Below, piece after piece: positions 35,605 to 45,103 of a DNA stretch of 58,671 nucleotides. The notes under the pieces are model-generated. The model was not told where the DNA came from, made no database searches, and worked only from the letters and a program-made list of their open reading frames with translations. Position 1 is the stretch's first letter. Each line of letters opens with the position of its first letter. Both the position numbers and the translations under genes were made by a program. Source of the DNA: Candidatus Gastranaerophilales bacterium (GTDB lineage Bacteria > Cyanobacteriota > Vampirovibrionia > Gastranaerophilales > Gastranaerophilaceae); the NCBI GenBank assembly GCA_944325535.1, contig CALVAL010000002.1:1-58671 (forward strand), read 5' to 3'.

Positions 35605-37173
35605 ATGAAAAAGATGCCTATGATTATTGAAAACTCTGATAGAGCTCGTATAAGATCTGAAATAGAAGATTTTGCGAAAGTTTGTAAAAGTTATTATAAT
35701 GGAGAGCTTTCAATTCCTGAATATAAATCTCAATCAGGAGGTTTCGGAACTTATTCAGAACGTGGGCATAAAACCGGCATGTTAAGATTAAGAATTACTG
35801 CCGGAAATTTAACAAAAGAACATTTCAAGTTCTTAATTGATAGTATTGAAAAATATGATATCAAACATGTTCATATAACAACAAACCAATCTATTCAATT
35901 ACATAATTTAAATCCTGATATTATTCCACAATTAATGTTAGAAGCTTTTGATATAGGCATAATAACTCGAGGCGGTGGCGGAGATTATCCGCGAAACGCT
36001 TTGTGTTCACCGCTTTCTGGTGTTGAAAAAGATGAATACTTTGATGTTCTTCCTTATGCTAAAGCTATTTCAGAATATTTAATCAGTTTGATAGGAAAGA
36101 TTAAATTACCAAGAAAATTAAAAGTTGGATTTTCTAATTCTTCAAAAAATATAGTACATGCTACATATAGAGATATGGGATTTGTTGCTAAACAAAATGG
36201 AAAATTTGATTTATATACTGCAGGAGGGCTAGGCGTAAATCCTGAATTTGGAATTAAAACCCTTGAAGATATTGAACCTAAGGATATATTATATTGTGCA
36301 AAGGCAATGGTTAAAATCTTTATGGAATATGGAAATTATGAAAGCAGAGCTAAAGCCAGAACAAGATATATTCCTAGAACCATTGGAGAAGAAAAATATT
36401 TGTCAGAATTTAAGAGAATTCTTGATGAAGTCAAAGAGCAAGAAGATTTGACTTTAAATATAGAACCTAAAACCTTGAAAAAAGAAGGTAATGGAACTTT
36501 TGCTAAAAAATCAATTAATATAATAGAGCAAAAACAAACTGGTCTATATGCAGTAAAATATCATCCTGCTTTAGGTAATCCTTCTATCGAAGTTTTGAAA
36601 AATTTATATAGTGAAATTTCTAATTTAGAATATGTAGAAGTTAGATTATCTCCAAAAGAAGAGATGTATATTATAAATTTAACAGGTGATGAAGCTAATA
36701 AAATAGAAGAAACTCTAAAATCAGATAATGCAAATACTCAATTACAGCAGTCTGTAAGTTGTGTAGGTGCAACAATATGCCAACAGGGAATTTCTGATTC
36801 CAGCGGACTTTTATATAAGATTATACAGATGGATAAAGAAGAAAAATTTGCTGATGGAGTATTACCAAAACTTTGCGTTTCAGGCTGTCAATCTTCTTGT
36901 GCGGCTCATCAGACTGCAATTATTGGGTTTAAGGGTGGGAAGAAAAAAGTTGATGGTATTTTAGTTGATGCTTTTGACTTATTCTTTAATGGTTCAGAAC
37001 TTCAAGGGGATGAACGTTTTGGAGATGTGATTGGAACTATTCCTGCTGATAATATTCCTGAAATGTTTAGAAAAATCGGAAGAGAAGTGCAAGATAAAGG
37101 TTTAATTTTTGCAGAATGGATTAAAGATAATCAGGAAAGATTTTTAGATATTGTTAAGGAGTATGCAATTTGA
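35605..37173 (+). CDS. Siroheme-dependent nitrite/sulfite reductase
   Basis: A 522-aa assimilatory reductase carrying siroheme and a [4Fe-4S] cluster. Cluster ligands are C386-x5-C392 (SCVGATICQQG) and C428-x3-C432 (VSGCQSSCAAH), the standard arrangement. Two half-domains are visible: GMLRLRITAGNLTKEHFKFL with HVHITTNQSIQLHNL, and YAVKYHPALGNPSIEVLKN. GGGGDYPRNALCSPLSG is the siroheme-site Arg region. Choice between nitrite and sulfite cannot be made from sequence alone. It heads an operon that encodes its own cofactor pathway, with hemA starting inside its stop codon. The annotated ATG at 35605 is preceded by GTGGAG. Confidence 0.9.
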   Translation: MKKMPMIIENSDRARIRSEIEDFAKVCKSYYNGELSIPEYKSQSGGFGTYSERGHKTGMLRLRITAGNLTKEHFKFLIDSIEKYDIKHVHITTNQSIQLHNLNPDIIPQLMLEAFDIGIITRGGGGDYPRNALCSPLSGVEKDEYFDVLPYAKAISEYLISLIGKIKLPRKLKVGFSNSSKNIVHATYRDMGFVAKQNGKFDLYTAGGLGVNPEFGIKTLEDIEPKDILYCAKAMVKIFMEYGNYESRAKARTRYIPRTIGEEKYLSEFKRILDEVKEQEDLTLNIEPKTLKKEGNGTFAKKSINIIEQKQTGLYAVKYHPALGNPSIEVLKNLYSEISNLEYVEVRLSPKEEMYIINLTGDEANKIEETLKSDNANTQLQQSVSCVGATICQQGISDSSGLLYKIIQMDKEEKFADGVLPKLCVSGCQSSCAAHQTAIIGFKGGKKKVDGILVDAFDLFFNGSELQGDERFGDVIGTIPADNIPEMFRKIGREVQDKGLIFAEWIKDNQERFLDIVKEYAI

Positions 37174-38327
37174 AATGTATAAGTGTAAGTTTCAAGACTG
37201 CTCCGGAAGAAATCAGAAATAGATTTGCTTTTACTGATGATGAGAAAGAAAAATTTATTAATAATCTAAATATATTTTCTAAAGAAACAAAATGTATAAT
37301 TTTAACCACTTGTAATCGTACAGAAATTTATATTGAATTGGGAAGTAAAATTTTTTCTGTTTTAGAAAATTTATTATCAGAAAAGACAGGATTAACGGTA
37401 AGTGAAATTAGAAAATATGCCAGATATTATGAAAATCAAAGTGCAATTGAACATTTGTTTAAAGTGACTTGCGGTTTGGATTCAATGATAATTGGGGAAA
37501 ATGAAATACTGGCTCAAATTAAACAAACTTATTTAGAGGCTTTAGATAAAAAAAGAACCGGATATGAATTGAATACAATTTTTTTAGGGGCCCTTTCTTG
37601 TGCAAAAAAAATTAAGACAAAAACAGAAATTTCTAAAACGGCTATATCTTACGCTACATTAGCCTGCAGTGAAATCAAAAAATTTATACAGAAAAAAAAT
37701 ATTTCTGAACCTAGGATATTAATAATTGGAGGAAGTGGTAAGATAGGGTCTTCTATTATTAATAATATTGTGAATAAAGATTTTAGTGCTAAACTTTTTG
37801 CAACAAAAAGAATTCATGGAAATTGTTTGGACTGTAGTGGGAATATAGAAATAGTTGACTATTTAAAGCGTTTTGAGATTTTAAAAGATATTGATATCGT
37901 AGTTTCGGCAACAAAAAGTCCACATTATACAATTAATTATGATGATGTTGTTAAAAATATTTCTTTTCAAAAAGAAATGCTTTTTATAGATTTAGCTTCG
38001 CCTTATGATATCGATAGAGAAATTGGAAAATTAGAGAATTGTAAGCTTATTACAATAGATTATTTTGAAAATTTAGTAAAAAATAACAATCAAAAAAAAG
38101 AAATGGCGATTCAGGATGCTTATGATATTTTAGAACAAGATTTAGATAAAGTTTATAAAACTATTATTTATCATGATGCATCTGAAAAAATTAGGATTGA
38201 AAGTGATAAGTATAAAGATTTTTCGTTAGAAAAATTTATGTTTTATTTAAAAGATAAACTTGATGTGAATTCTTTTTCTAAGGTAGTTAATGTTATAAAG
38301 GAAGAGGAAGGGAGTTTAGTTAGATAA
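37170..38327 (+). CDS. hemA: Glutamyl-tRNA reductase
   Basis: A 385-aa enzyme that reduces glutamyl-tRNA to glutamate-1-semialdehyde, the first committed step. ILTTCNRTEIY carries the catalytic Cys, GLDSMIIGENEILAQIK is the family signature, and ILIIGGSGKIGS is the NADPH motif. The start is TTG at 37170, sharing bases with the TGA of the reductase gene, with AAGGAG about 8 bases upstream, so translation is coupled. Its stop overlaps the next ATG (TAATG). Confidence 0.95.
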   Translation: MKCISVSFKTAPEEIRNRFAFTDDEKEKFINNLNIFSKETKCIILTTCNRTEIYIELGSKIFSVLENLLSEKTGLTVSEIRKYARYYENQSAIEHLFKVTCGLDSMIIGENEILAQIKQTYLEALDKKRTGYELNTIFLGALSCAKKIKTKTEISKTAISYATLACSEIKKFIQKKNISEPRILIIGGSGKIGSSIINNIVNKDFSAKLFATKRIHGNCLDCSGNIEIVDYLKRFEILKDIDIVVSATKSPHYTINYDDVVKNISFQKEMLFIDLASPYDIDREIGKLENCKLITIDYFENLVKNNNQKKEMAIQDAYDILEQDLDKVYKTIIYHDASEKIRIESDKYKDFSLEKFMFYLKDKLDVNSFSKVVNVIKEEEGSLVR

Positions 38328-38965
38328 TGGCATATTTCCCAATGTTTGTGGATTTAAAAGATAAGAAAATTATTGTAATTGGAGGGGGAAATGTTGCTTA
38401 TAGGAAAGTTTTAAAACTTTTAGAGTTTGAAGCTAAAATAACTTTAGTTGCTCCTAAAATTTGTTTGGAGATTAAAGATTTGGCTAATAATAATTCTAAT
38501 TTAAGTTTGAAAAATAAAGATTTTGAAATAAATGATATAAAAGAAGCGTTTATGGTAATTTCTGCAACAAATGATAATTTTTTAAATAAACAGGTTGCAG
38601 AAATTTGTGGGAATTTAAATATTCCTATAAATTCGGTTGATGATATTGAAAATTGTTCATTTTTATTCCCTGCATTAATAAAAAAAGATTCTTTGGTAGT
38701 TGGGTTTTCTACTAATGGTAAAGCTCCTAATATCTCTGCTTTTATAAAAAATATTATAGAAGGGAATTTACCTGAAAATATTGGTGAGTTTGTAGAAATA
38801 TTAGGATTATTGAGGGAAGAATTAAAGAATAAAGTTTTAGCTCAAGAAGATAGAGCGAGAATTATTAATAATCTTATAGAATATTCACAGATAAGAGATT
38901 TTAAAATTAGTTATAATGAATTAGAAGAAAAAATGTTATCATTAATTAAAGAGATTAGTAAATAG
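38327..38965 (+). CDS. Precorrin-2 dehydrogenase / sirohydrochlorin ferrochelatase (SirC/Met8-like)
   Basis: A 212-aa protein like the N-terminal half of CysG and yeast Met8p. It oxidises precorrin-2 to sirohydrochlorin with NAD and may insert iron. The NAD motif VIGGGNVAYRK is at about 18-27, INSVDDIENCSFLFPALIKK includes the conserved Asp, and GFSTNGKAPNISAFIKN is the family's Ser/Gly-rich stretch. With cobA fused to hemD two genes further on and no other chelatase in the operon, it is the likely chelatase as well. Confidence 0.9.
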   Translation: MAYFPMFVDLKDKKIIVIGGGNVAYRKVLKLLEFEAKITLVAPKICLEIKDLANNNSNLSLKNKDFEINDIKEAFMVISATNDNFLNKQVAEICGNLNIPINSVDDIENCSFLFPALIKKDSLVVGFSTNGKAPNISAFIKNIIEGNLPENIGEFVEILGLLREELKNKVLAQEDRARIINNLIEYSQIRDFKISYNELEEKMLSLIKEISK

Positions 38966-38972
38966 GTATTTA

Positions 38973-39839
38973 ATGAAAAAAATAAAAATAGGAACAAGAG
39001 GTAGTAAATTAGCACTTGCTCAAACAAAAATTATAGAAGATGCTTTGAAAAAACAATTTTCAAATTTACAGACTGAAATTGTTGTAATAAAAACTAAAGG
39101 GGATAAAATTTTAGATAAACCGATACACGAAATTGGGGATAAAGGGCTTTTTATAAATGAATTTGAAGAGGCTATTTTTAATAAACAAATTGATATAGCA
39201 GTTCATAGCGCTAAGGATTTACCATCTAATTTAAAGGATGGGTTAGATATTATTTGTACTCCTCCAAGAGCTGATGCCAGAGATGTTTTGATTACTCAAA
39301 AAGGTTTGGAAAATATAAATGTCGTAGGAACAAGTAGTCCAAGAAGGGAATTTTATATAAAACAAATTTTTCCGAATATTCAAGTAAAAATGATTAGAGG
39401 AAATGTTGATACAAGATTAAAAAAATTAATTGATGGTGAGTATGATGCAATTGTTTTAGCAAAAGCCGGTTTGGATAGATTAAATTTTTCTGAAAAAGAA
39501 TTATCAAATTTTGATGTCAAAATTTTAGATATAGAATCTTGTCTTCCGGCTGCTTGTCAAGGTATTATTGCTGTTGAGGCTAGAAAAGATTTTGAATATA
39601 TTAAAGAATTTCAACAAATCAGTGATGAAAAAACTTTTTTACAATACAAAATAGAAAGAGAAGTTTTAAAATATTTAGATGTAGATTGTTCAGAAATTAA
39701 TGCTGTATATAGTAATTTTTCTGATGAAAATAAAATAGAACTTAGAATAATGTATAAAGGTCGTGAAGTGAAAACTCTAGGAGAGTATTCAAAAATCTTT
39801 GAAGAAATTCCTCTAATCGTTTCTAAAATAAAATCATAG
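38973..39839 (+). CDS. hemC: Porphobilinogen deaminase (hydroxymethylbilane synthase)
   Basis: A 288-aa enzyme joining four porphobilinogens into hydroxymethylbilane. KIGTRGSKLALAQT at the N-terminus, AVHSAKDLPS at 77-85 and MIRGNVDTRLKKL are family signatures. C239 in LDVDCSEINA is the likely dipyrromethane cofactor cysteine. The C-terminal domain is about 20 residues shorter than usual. It is seven bases from sirC and 12 from the next gene. Confidence 0.95.
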   Translation: MKKIKIGTRGSKLALAQTKIIEDALKKQFSNLQTEIVVIKTKGDKILDKPIHEIGDKGLFINEFEEAIFNKQIDIAVHSAKDLPSNLKDGLDIICTPPRADARDVLITQKGLENINVVGTSSPRREFYIKQIFPNIQVKMIRGNVDTRLKKLIDGEYDAIVLAKAGLDRLNFSEKELSNFDVKILDIESCLPAACQGIIAVEARKDFEYIKEFQQISDEKTFLQYKIEREVLKYLDVDCSEINAVYSNFSDENKIELRIMYKGREVKTLGEYSKIFEEIPLIVSKIKS

Positions 39840-39851
39840 GAAAATAAAAAA

Positions 39852-41366
39852 ATGACAGGGAAAGTTTATATTATTGGTGCAGGCTGTGGTGATGCTGATT
39901 TAATAACAATAAGGGGGCTAAAAAGATTATCGGATTCAGATGTTGTTTTATATGATTCCTTAATTGATGAAGAATTAATAAATAATCTTTCCTGTGAAGT
40001 TGAAAAAATTTATGTTGGTAAAAGATATAATCAAAAATCGATGCCTCAAAATGAGATTAATAATTTATTAGTTGAAAAAGCAAAAGAAGGAAAAATAGTT
40101 GCAAGATTAAAAGGTGGCGATCCTTATGTTTTTGGAAGAGGTTCGGAAGAAGCACAAGTTTTAGAGCAAGAAAATATCCAATATGAGATTATCCCAGGAA
40201 TTTCATCTGCAATTGCAGTGCCTGAACTTGCAGGGATTCCTGTTACTCATAGACAATTAAGTCGAAATTTTACAGTTTTGACAGGCTCATCTGTAGGAAT
40301 TGATGATAAAGAAAATGTTACTCCGATAAATTATAAAGCTTTAACTCAACTTGGAGGAACAATTGTGTTTTTAATGGGGTATCACCATATTCAAGAAATT
40401 ATAAATAATTTTTTGGATGCTGGCATGGATAAAAATACTCCTTGTGCAATAATTTCTAAGGGCTGCTCAAAGGAACAAAAAATTATAAGAGGAAATATAG
40501 ATAATATTATTTCCAAAGTCGAAAATGAAAATCCTAAAGCTCCAATTATTATTTTGATTGGTGAATGTGTTAATTTAAATTTAAAAGAAATGATTTATGA
40601 AAATTTAGAAATTAAAAAGAATTATAAAGAGTTGAAAATTGGTGTTGTAGGAACAGAAAATTTTACTAAAAAATTTGGTTTAAAATCTGTAAATAAAAAT
40701 TGGAAAACTATAGATTTAAGTTTCTTGGATGTAATTCCGACAGAAGACTATTTACCTAAATTGGAAAAATATACTTGGGTTGTTTTTACAAGCCAAAATG
40801 GGATTGAACAATTTTTCTTTAAACTAAAAAAAGAAAATAAAGATTTTAGAATATTATCTAATTTAAAATTTGCAGTGATAGGCTCCGGAACAGCTGATAA
40901 ACTTTTAGAATATGGTATTTATGCTGATTTTGTTCCAACGCATTATGAAGTAAAAACTTTAGCAAATGAATTTTTAAAAGAACTTAAGGCAGATGATAAG
41001 ATTTTAGTTTGTCGTGCAGAAAATGGAAGCGATGATTTAATAAATGCATTAGAAAATAATAATTTTAATTATACAGATTATAAAATTTATTCTTTAAAAG
41101 AAAACGAATTGAAAAAAAGTATTATTTTTACTTTAAAGGAAGAGTATTTTGATGTAGATTATTTAGTATTTGGAAGTTCAAATGGCGTAGATAGATTTTT
41201 TAAAAATTTTTATAATGATATTAATAAAAAAATTAAAATTGCCTGTATTGGAGAAAAATGTGCAGAAGCTTTAAAAAAATATAACGTAGCACAAGTTTTA
41301 ATAGCAGAAAAATACAATATTGATGGCATAATTGAATGTATAGAAAAAGATTTTAATAAGGGCTAA
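39852..41366 (+). CDS. CobA-HemD fusion: uroporphyrinogen-III methyltransferase / synthase
   Basis: A 504-aa bifunctional enzyme. Residues 1-240 are SUMT ([20 protein letters not shown], then [19 protein letters not shown] and [15 protein letters not shown]), which methylates uroporphyrinogen III at C2 and C7 to precorrin-2. Residues 255-504 are uroporphyrinogen-III synthase (HemD), seen in [26 protein letters not shown] and [14 protein letters not shown]. Such fusions are common in Gram-positive and some other bacteria. It supplies the immediate substrate for SirC. Confidence 0.92.
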   Translation: MTGKVYIIGAGCGDADLITIRGLKRLSDSDVVLYDSLIDEELINNLSCEVEKIYVGKRYNQKSMPQNEINNLLVEKAKEGKIVARLKGGDPYVFGRGSEEAQVLEQENIQYEIIPGISSAIAVPELAGIPVTHRQLSRNFTVLTGSSVGIDDKENVTPINYKALTQLGGTIVFLMGYHHIQEIINNFLDAGMDKNTPCAIISKGCSKEQKIIRGNIDNIISKVENENPKAPIIILIGECVNLNLKEMIYENLEIKKNYKELKIGVVGTENFTKKFGLKSVNKNWKTIDLSFLDVIPTEDYLPKLEKYTWVVFTSQNGIEQFFFKLKKENKDFRILSNLKFAVIGSGTADKLLEYGIYADFVPTHYEVKTLANEFLKELKADDKILVCRAENGSDDLINALENNNFNYTDYKIYSLKENELKKSIIFTLKEEYFDVDYLVFGSSNGVDRFFKNFYNDINKKIKIACIGEKCAEALKKYNVAQVLIAEKYNIDGIIECIEKDFNKG

Positions 41367-41368
41367 AT

Positions 41369-42337
41369 ATGAAAAGATTGAGACGACTAAGACAAAATGA
41401 AATTGTTAGGGATTTAGTAAGAGAAACAAGGCTTAGTGTAAAAAATTTTATTTATCCGATTTTTGTAATAGATGGAGAAAATATAAAAGCTCCAGTTAAA
41501 TCAATGCCCAATATTTATCAATATTCAATTGACAGATTAGCAGAAATTCTTGATGAAGTGAGAGAAAGTAAAATAACTGGTATTATGTTATTTGGGATTC
41601 CAAAAACGGAAGATAAAGATGAATTTGGCTCCAAAGCTTATGCAGAAGATGGAATAACTCAAAGAGCAGTTAGGTATATTAAAGAAAATTATCCAGAAAT
41701 TTATTGTATAGTTGATGTATGTTTATGTGAATACACTTCTCACGGTCATTGCGGACTTGTTAAAAATGGCAAAATTTTAAACGATGAAACGTTACCATTG
41801 TTATCCAAAATGGCAGTAAGTCTCGTAAAATCAGGTGCCGATATGGTTGCACCTTCCGATATGATGGATGGAAGAGTTGCTGCAATAAGAGAAGCTCTTG
41901 ATTTAGAAGGATTTATAAATACTCCGATTATGGCTTATAGTGCAAAATTTGCATCTGCATATTATGGTCCGTTTAGAGATGCCGCTCATTCAGCTCCTTG
42001 CTTTGGAGATAGAAGAAGCTATCAAATGGATTTTGCCAATGGAAAAGAAGCTTTAAGAGAAATTGAATCTGATATAGAAGAAGGTGCTGACATTGTTATG
42101 GTAAAACCGGCTTTAGCATATTTGGATGTATTAAAAAAAGCTTCTGAAATTTATAATATGCCTTTTGCGGTTTATAATGTTAGCGGGGAATATTCAATGG
42201 TAAAGGCTGCTGCTATGCAAGGTTGGATTGATGAAAAAAGAATAGTTACTGAAAATCTTATTGCAATGAAACGGGCCGGTGCTAAAATAATCATTACATA
42301 TCATGCATTAGATATGGCAAAATGGTTGAGTGAATAA
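41369..42337 (+). CDS. hemB: Delta-aminolevulinic acid dehydratase (porphobilinogen synthase)
   Basis: A 322-aa enzyme condensing two 5-aminolevulinates into porphobilinogen. C118, C120 and C128 ([12 protein letters not shown]) form the zinc site, K191 ([15 protein letters not shown]) and K244 ([10 protein letters not shown]) are the Schiff-base lysines, and the Arg-rich N-terminus (RLRRLRQN) is typical. It begins two bases after the cobA-hemD stop. Confidence 0.97.
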   Translation: MKRLRRLRQNEIVRDLVRETRLSVKNFIYPIFVIDGENIKAPVKSMPNIYQYSIDRLAEILDEVRESKITGIMLFGIPKTEDKDEFGSKAYAEDGITQRAVRYIKENYPEIYCIVDVCLCEYTSHGHCGLVKNGKILNDETLPLLSKMAVSLVKSGADMVAPSDMMDGRVAAIREALDLEGFINTPIMAYSAKFASAYYGPFRDAAHSAPCFGDRRSYQMDFANGKEALREIESDIEEGADIVMVKPALAYLDVLKKASEIYNMPFAVYNVSGEYSMVKAAAMQGWIDEKRIVTENLIAMKRAGAKIIITYHALDMAKWLSE

Positions 42338-42357
42338 TGGTTTAAAAAAGGAATATT

Positions 42358-43617
42358 ATGACAAAATCAGAAGAACTTTTTAATAAAGCACTAAATAAAA
42401 TGCCCGGTGGAGTAAATAGCCCTGTAAGAGCATTTAATGCCGTAAAAAAAACTCCATTTTTTGTAGAAAAAGCTCAAGGACCTTATATTTATGACGTTGA
42501 TGGGAATAAGTATATTGATTATGTATGCTCTTGGGGACCTGGAATTTTAGGCCATGCTCATCCTAAAGTAATTGAAGCTGTAAAAAAAGTTTGTGAAAAT
42601 GGATTAACGTTTGGTGCACCGACTGAAAAAGAATTAATATTAGCAGAATTAATACAAAAATGTGTTCCATCAATGCAGATGATGAGACTTGTAAGCTCAG
42701 GTACTGAAGCTGTAATGAGTGCTGTAAGAGTTGCAAGAGGTTGCACAAAACGAGAAAAAATAATAAAATTTATTGGATGTTATCATGGGCATTCAGACGG
42801 TTTATTGATGAAAGCAGGTTCAGGAGTTTTAACAGAAGCAATTCCTGATAGTGCAGGAATACCAAAAGATTATTCAAAATTTACCCTCCTTGCAAATTAT
42901 AATGATGAGAATTCTGTGCGACAAATAATGGAAAAATATGGAGATGATATTGCTTGTATTGTGGTTGAACCAGTAGCCGCAAATATGGGAGTTGTGCCGC
43001 CTAAATCTAATTTTTTAAGGTTTTTAAGAGATATTACTAAACAATATGGTTCATTATTAATTTTTGATGAAGTCATAACAGGTTTTAGATTAGCTCTTGG
43101 CGGAGCTCAAGAATATTATGGAATTACTCCTGATTTATCAACTTTTGGTAAAATCGTAGGTGGAGGTATGCCACTTGCTGTTTATGGAGGACGTAAAGAT
43201 GTTATGTCTTGTGTAGCACCAGTTGGAGCTGTTTATCAAGCTGGAACGCTTTCTGGAAATCCTGTAGCAGTTACTGCAGGGATTGAAACTTTGAAAATTC
43301 TTATTGAAAATAAAGAAATTTATTCAGAAATTGATAAAAAAACTGAAATTTTAGAAAATGCATTTAGAAAAATTGGTTTACAAACTCATAGAGTAGGTTC
43401 GTTATTGTCAGCATTTTTTACAGATAAACCAATAATAAATTATGATGATGTTTCAACTTGTGACACAAATAAATTTGCAAAATATTTTGATTATATGTTA
43501 AAAAATAAAATCTATGTTGCACCATCTCAATTTGAGGCTATGTTTGTTTCATTTGCACATACGGATAAAATAATTGAACAGACTGCGAATATAATATTAA
43601 AAAATATTAACTTGTAA
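42358..43617 (+). CDS. hemL: Glutamate-1-semialdehyde 2,1-aminomutase
   Basis: A 419-aa PLP enzyme converting glutamate-1-semialdehyde to 5-aminolevulinate. The PLP lysine is K265 in STFGKIVGGGMPLAV; LLIFDEVITGFRLALGGAQ and the N-terminal MPGGVNSPVRAF are family signatures. Length is normal. It is the last gene of the siroheme operon, so the whole route from glutamyl-tRNA to siroheme is encoded in one transcript. No clear terminator follows before the abi promoter at 43675. Confidence 0.97.
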   Translation: MTKSEELFNKALNKMPGGVNSPVRAFNAVKKTPFFVEKAQGPYIYDVDGNKYIDYVCSWGPGILGHAHPKVIEAVKKVCENGLTFGAPTEKELILAELIQKCVPSMQMMRLVSSGTEAVMSAVRVARGCTKREKIIKFIGCYHGHSDGLLMKAGSGVLTEAIPDSAGIPKDYSKFTLLANYNDENSVRQIMEKYGDDIACIVVEPVAANMGVVPPKSNFLRFLRDITKQYGSLLIFDEVITGFRLALGGAQEYYGITPDLSTFGKIVGGGMPLAVYGGRKDVMSCVAPVGAVYQAGTLSGNPVAVTAGIETLKILIENKEIYSEIDKKTEILENAFRKIGLQTHRVGSLLSAFFTDKPIINYDDVSTCDTNKFAKYFDYMLKNKIYVAPSQFEAMFVSFAHTDKIIEQTANIILKNINL

Positions 43618-43674
43618 AAATCAAGATATATCATGTTTTTAGTAAAAGAGCTTTTATATCGCTAAAAAGAAGTA

Positions 43675-43703
43675 TTGCATATGTCATGAAGGCATGTTAA
43701 AAT
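43675..43703 (+). promoter_or_regulatory. Sigma70-type promoter ahead of the abi-associated RNA
   Basis: TTGCAT (43675-43680), a 17-base spacer and TAAAAT (43698-43703). Transcription should start near 43710, right before the hairpin RNA. It lies well outside the hemL gene and gives the abi module its own expression. Confidence 0.6.
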
Positions 43704-43709
43704 GTAAAT

Positions 43710-43758
43710 ATTAGTGCAGACCAAGCCTCTGAATATGCTAAAATGGGTCTGCCTTTTT
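43710..43758 (+). ncRNA. Short structured RNA upstream of the Abi gene, ends in an intrinsic terminator
   Basis: GCAGACC at 43716-43722 pairs with GGTCTGC at 43746-43752; inside, AGC (43724-43726) can pair with GCT (43737-43739); a C and five T follow. With the promoter at 43675 this would yield an RNA of about 45-50 bases that stops just before the abi ATG at 43772. abiF-type genes are known to carry a conserved RNA motif nearby and AbiF has been proposed to pair with RNA antitoxins (from memory). The hairpin could also act as an attenuator for the abi gene. Confidence 0.55.
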
Positions 43759-43771
43759 CATTTTATGGGGG

Positions 43772-44758
43772 ATGGTTTTGGAACAATTTAATAAAAAATC
43801 TTTAACTGTAGAAGAACAATTAAATTTATTAATATCTCGAAATCTTAAAGTTGATGATTATAATTCAGCTCTAAAAATCTTAAAAAGAGTAGGATATTAT
43901 CATTTATCTTCTTATATGCGAATGTTTCAAACAGGTGACAATCATTTTTTTTATGAAGGAGTTGAATTTGCAGATTTGATAAGTTTATTCAATTTTGATA
44001 ATGAATTACGACATATAACTTTTAAAGCAATCGAAAAAATTGAAATTGCATATCGAGTAGCTATTTCTAACATAATGTGTAAAAAATATGGTTCTCATTG
44101 GTTTAATAAAAAAGAAACTTTCAAAACACAAATTGATTCAAAAACAAATCAAGAAATTGATTATGTACAAATTTGCAAAGATATTATAAACAAAGAAATT
44201 AAGAAAAAAGACGATGAATACGCTGAAACTTTTATTGCAAATTATTATAATAAATATAGTGAACCAGAATTTCCACCATTTTGGATGGTCATAGAAACAT
44301 TTACCATTGGTTCATTAAATAAACTTTATCAAAATATTAACCCTAAAGATAAAAAAGAAATAATTGAATATTTAGGGTTTACTTCTGATGCAAAATTTAT
44401 TAGATTTTCAAATTGGTTATATGCTTTAAGCGTTATAAGAAATATTTGTGCACATCATTCTAGACTTTTTAATAGAATATTTCGTATTTCACCTTCTAAA
44501 CATGAAAAAATTGAAGAATTCAAAAAAGCAGATAATAATCGCTTTTATTACATCGCAATGATTATTAACTATTACCTGATAACTATGGCTCAAGATAAAT
44601 CATTCGAAAATGATTTACAAAAATTATTCAATAAATATAAATTTGTAAATAAAACAAAAATGGGTTTTCCTGATCAATGGTCAAAATTTACTGTAACTTA
44701 TTCTAATAAAAATATTATTAAAAATAGAAATCTTTTTTGCAAAGAAGTGTACCCATGA
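43772..44758 (+). CDS. Abi family (AbiF/AbiD-like, Abi_2 domain) HEPN protein
   Basis: A 328-aa abortive-infection-type protein. The N-terminal region (LTVEEQLNLLISRNLKV then RVGYYHLSSYM) and the middle FDNELRHITFKAIEKIEIAY are the Abi_2 pattern. RNICAHHSRLFNR contains a HEPN RNase motif R223-x4-H228. FPPFWMVIETFTIGSLNKLY is also characteristic. Such proteins are thought to cut RNA when phage infect, often as part of a toxin-antitoxin pair. The start at 43772 follows the terminator hairpin by 13 bases and has GGGG close by. It is flanked by a tRNA region and is probably mobile. Confidence 0.88.
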   Translation: MVLEQFNKKSLTVEEQLNLLISRNLKVDDYNSALKILKRVGYYHLSSYMRMFQTGDNHFFYEGVEFADLISLFNFDNELRHITFKAIEKIEIAYRVAISNIMCKKYGSHWFNKKETFKTQIDSKTNQEIDYVQICKDIINKEIKKKDDEYAETFIANYYNKYSEPEFPPFWMVIETFTIGSLNKLYQNINPKDKKEIIEYLGFTSDAKFIRFSNWLYALSVIRNICAHHSRLFNRIFRISPSKHEKIEEFKKADNNRFYYIAMIINYYLITMAQDKSFENDLQKLFNKYKFVNKTKMGFPDQWSKFTVTYSNKNIIKNRNLFCKEVYP

Positions 44759-44816
44759 ATCGGGCTCTCCCCATCCACACCACACAAAAAAGAAGGTTTT
44801 CACTCTCCTTTTAAAA

Positions 44817-44892
44817 TGGTGGGTGTGGTGGGACTCGAACCCACGACCAATTGATTAAGAGTCAACTGCGCTACCAACTGCGCCACGCACCC
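44817..44892 (-). tRNA. tRNA-Lys (anticodon CTT)
   Basis: Read on the minus strand: acceptor GGGTGCG, TG, D stem GCGC/GCGC, anticodon stem GTTGA with loop CTCTTAA and TCAAT, variable TGGTC, T stem GTGGG/CCCAC with TTCGAGT, 3' acceptor CACACCC, discriminator A and an encoded CCA. One acceptor pair (position 6-67) is a C-A mismatch. The anticodon CTT reads AAG lysine codons. Confidence 0.93.
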
Positions 44893-45032
44893 ATATTTTA
44901 TTTAATTTTCACATCCTGATGCGCAGTTGGTATATCTTATATACGGCTCGTCTCACTCTCGCTCGAACTCGCCTCCCATCCAAAAAAATGATACTTAATC
45001 ATTTTTTTGGAGTCCTTGCCACGCACCCATAT
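44872..45032. repeat. Mosaic of tRNA-Lys fragments beside the tRNA gene
   Basis: The 15 bases covering the tRNA 5' end and leader (GCCACGCACCCATAT, 44883-44897) recur in direct orientation at 45018-45032, 135 bases away. The D-arm segment TACCAACTGCGC (44872-44883) recurs inverted at 44921-44932. The stretch between holds GCTCGAACTCG, weakly similar to the T-arm. No complete second tRNA can be folded. The layout looks like a duplicated, rearranged piece or a small element inserted at the tRNA end. Confidence 0.75.
44980..45010. terminator. Perfect 13-base inverted repeat, possible bidirectional terminator
   Basis: CCAAAAAAATGAT, ACTTA, then ATCATTTTTTTGG. The A and T runs lie inside the stem, so it may work in both directions. 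It lies upstream of the tRNA on the minus strand and before the gene at 45104 on the plus strand. Confidence 0.45.
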
Positions 45033-45103
45033 ATTAATCTTTCAACAAAACCATTCTAGCATAAAATTTTTTTTAGGCAAAATTTTTTTTGTTTAGTTTT
45101 ATA

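Noticed and set aside
44898-45017. Second tRNA gene next to tRNA-Lys
   Set aside because: Only the D-arm and 5'-end fragments match; no acceptor, anticodon and T stems fold together on either strand.
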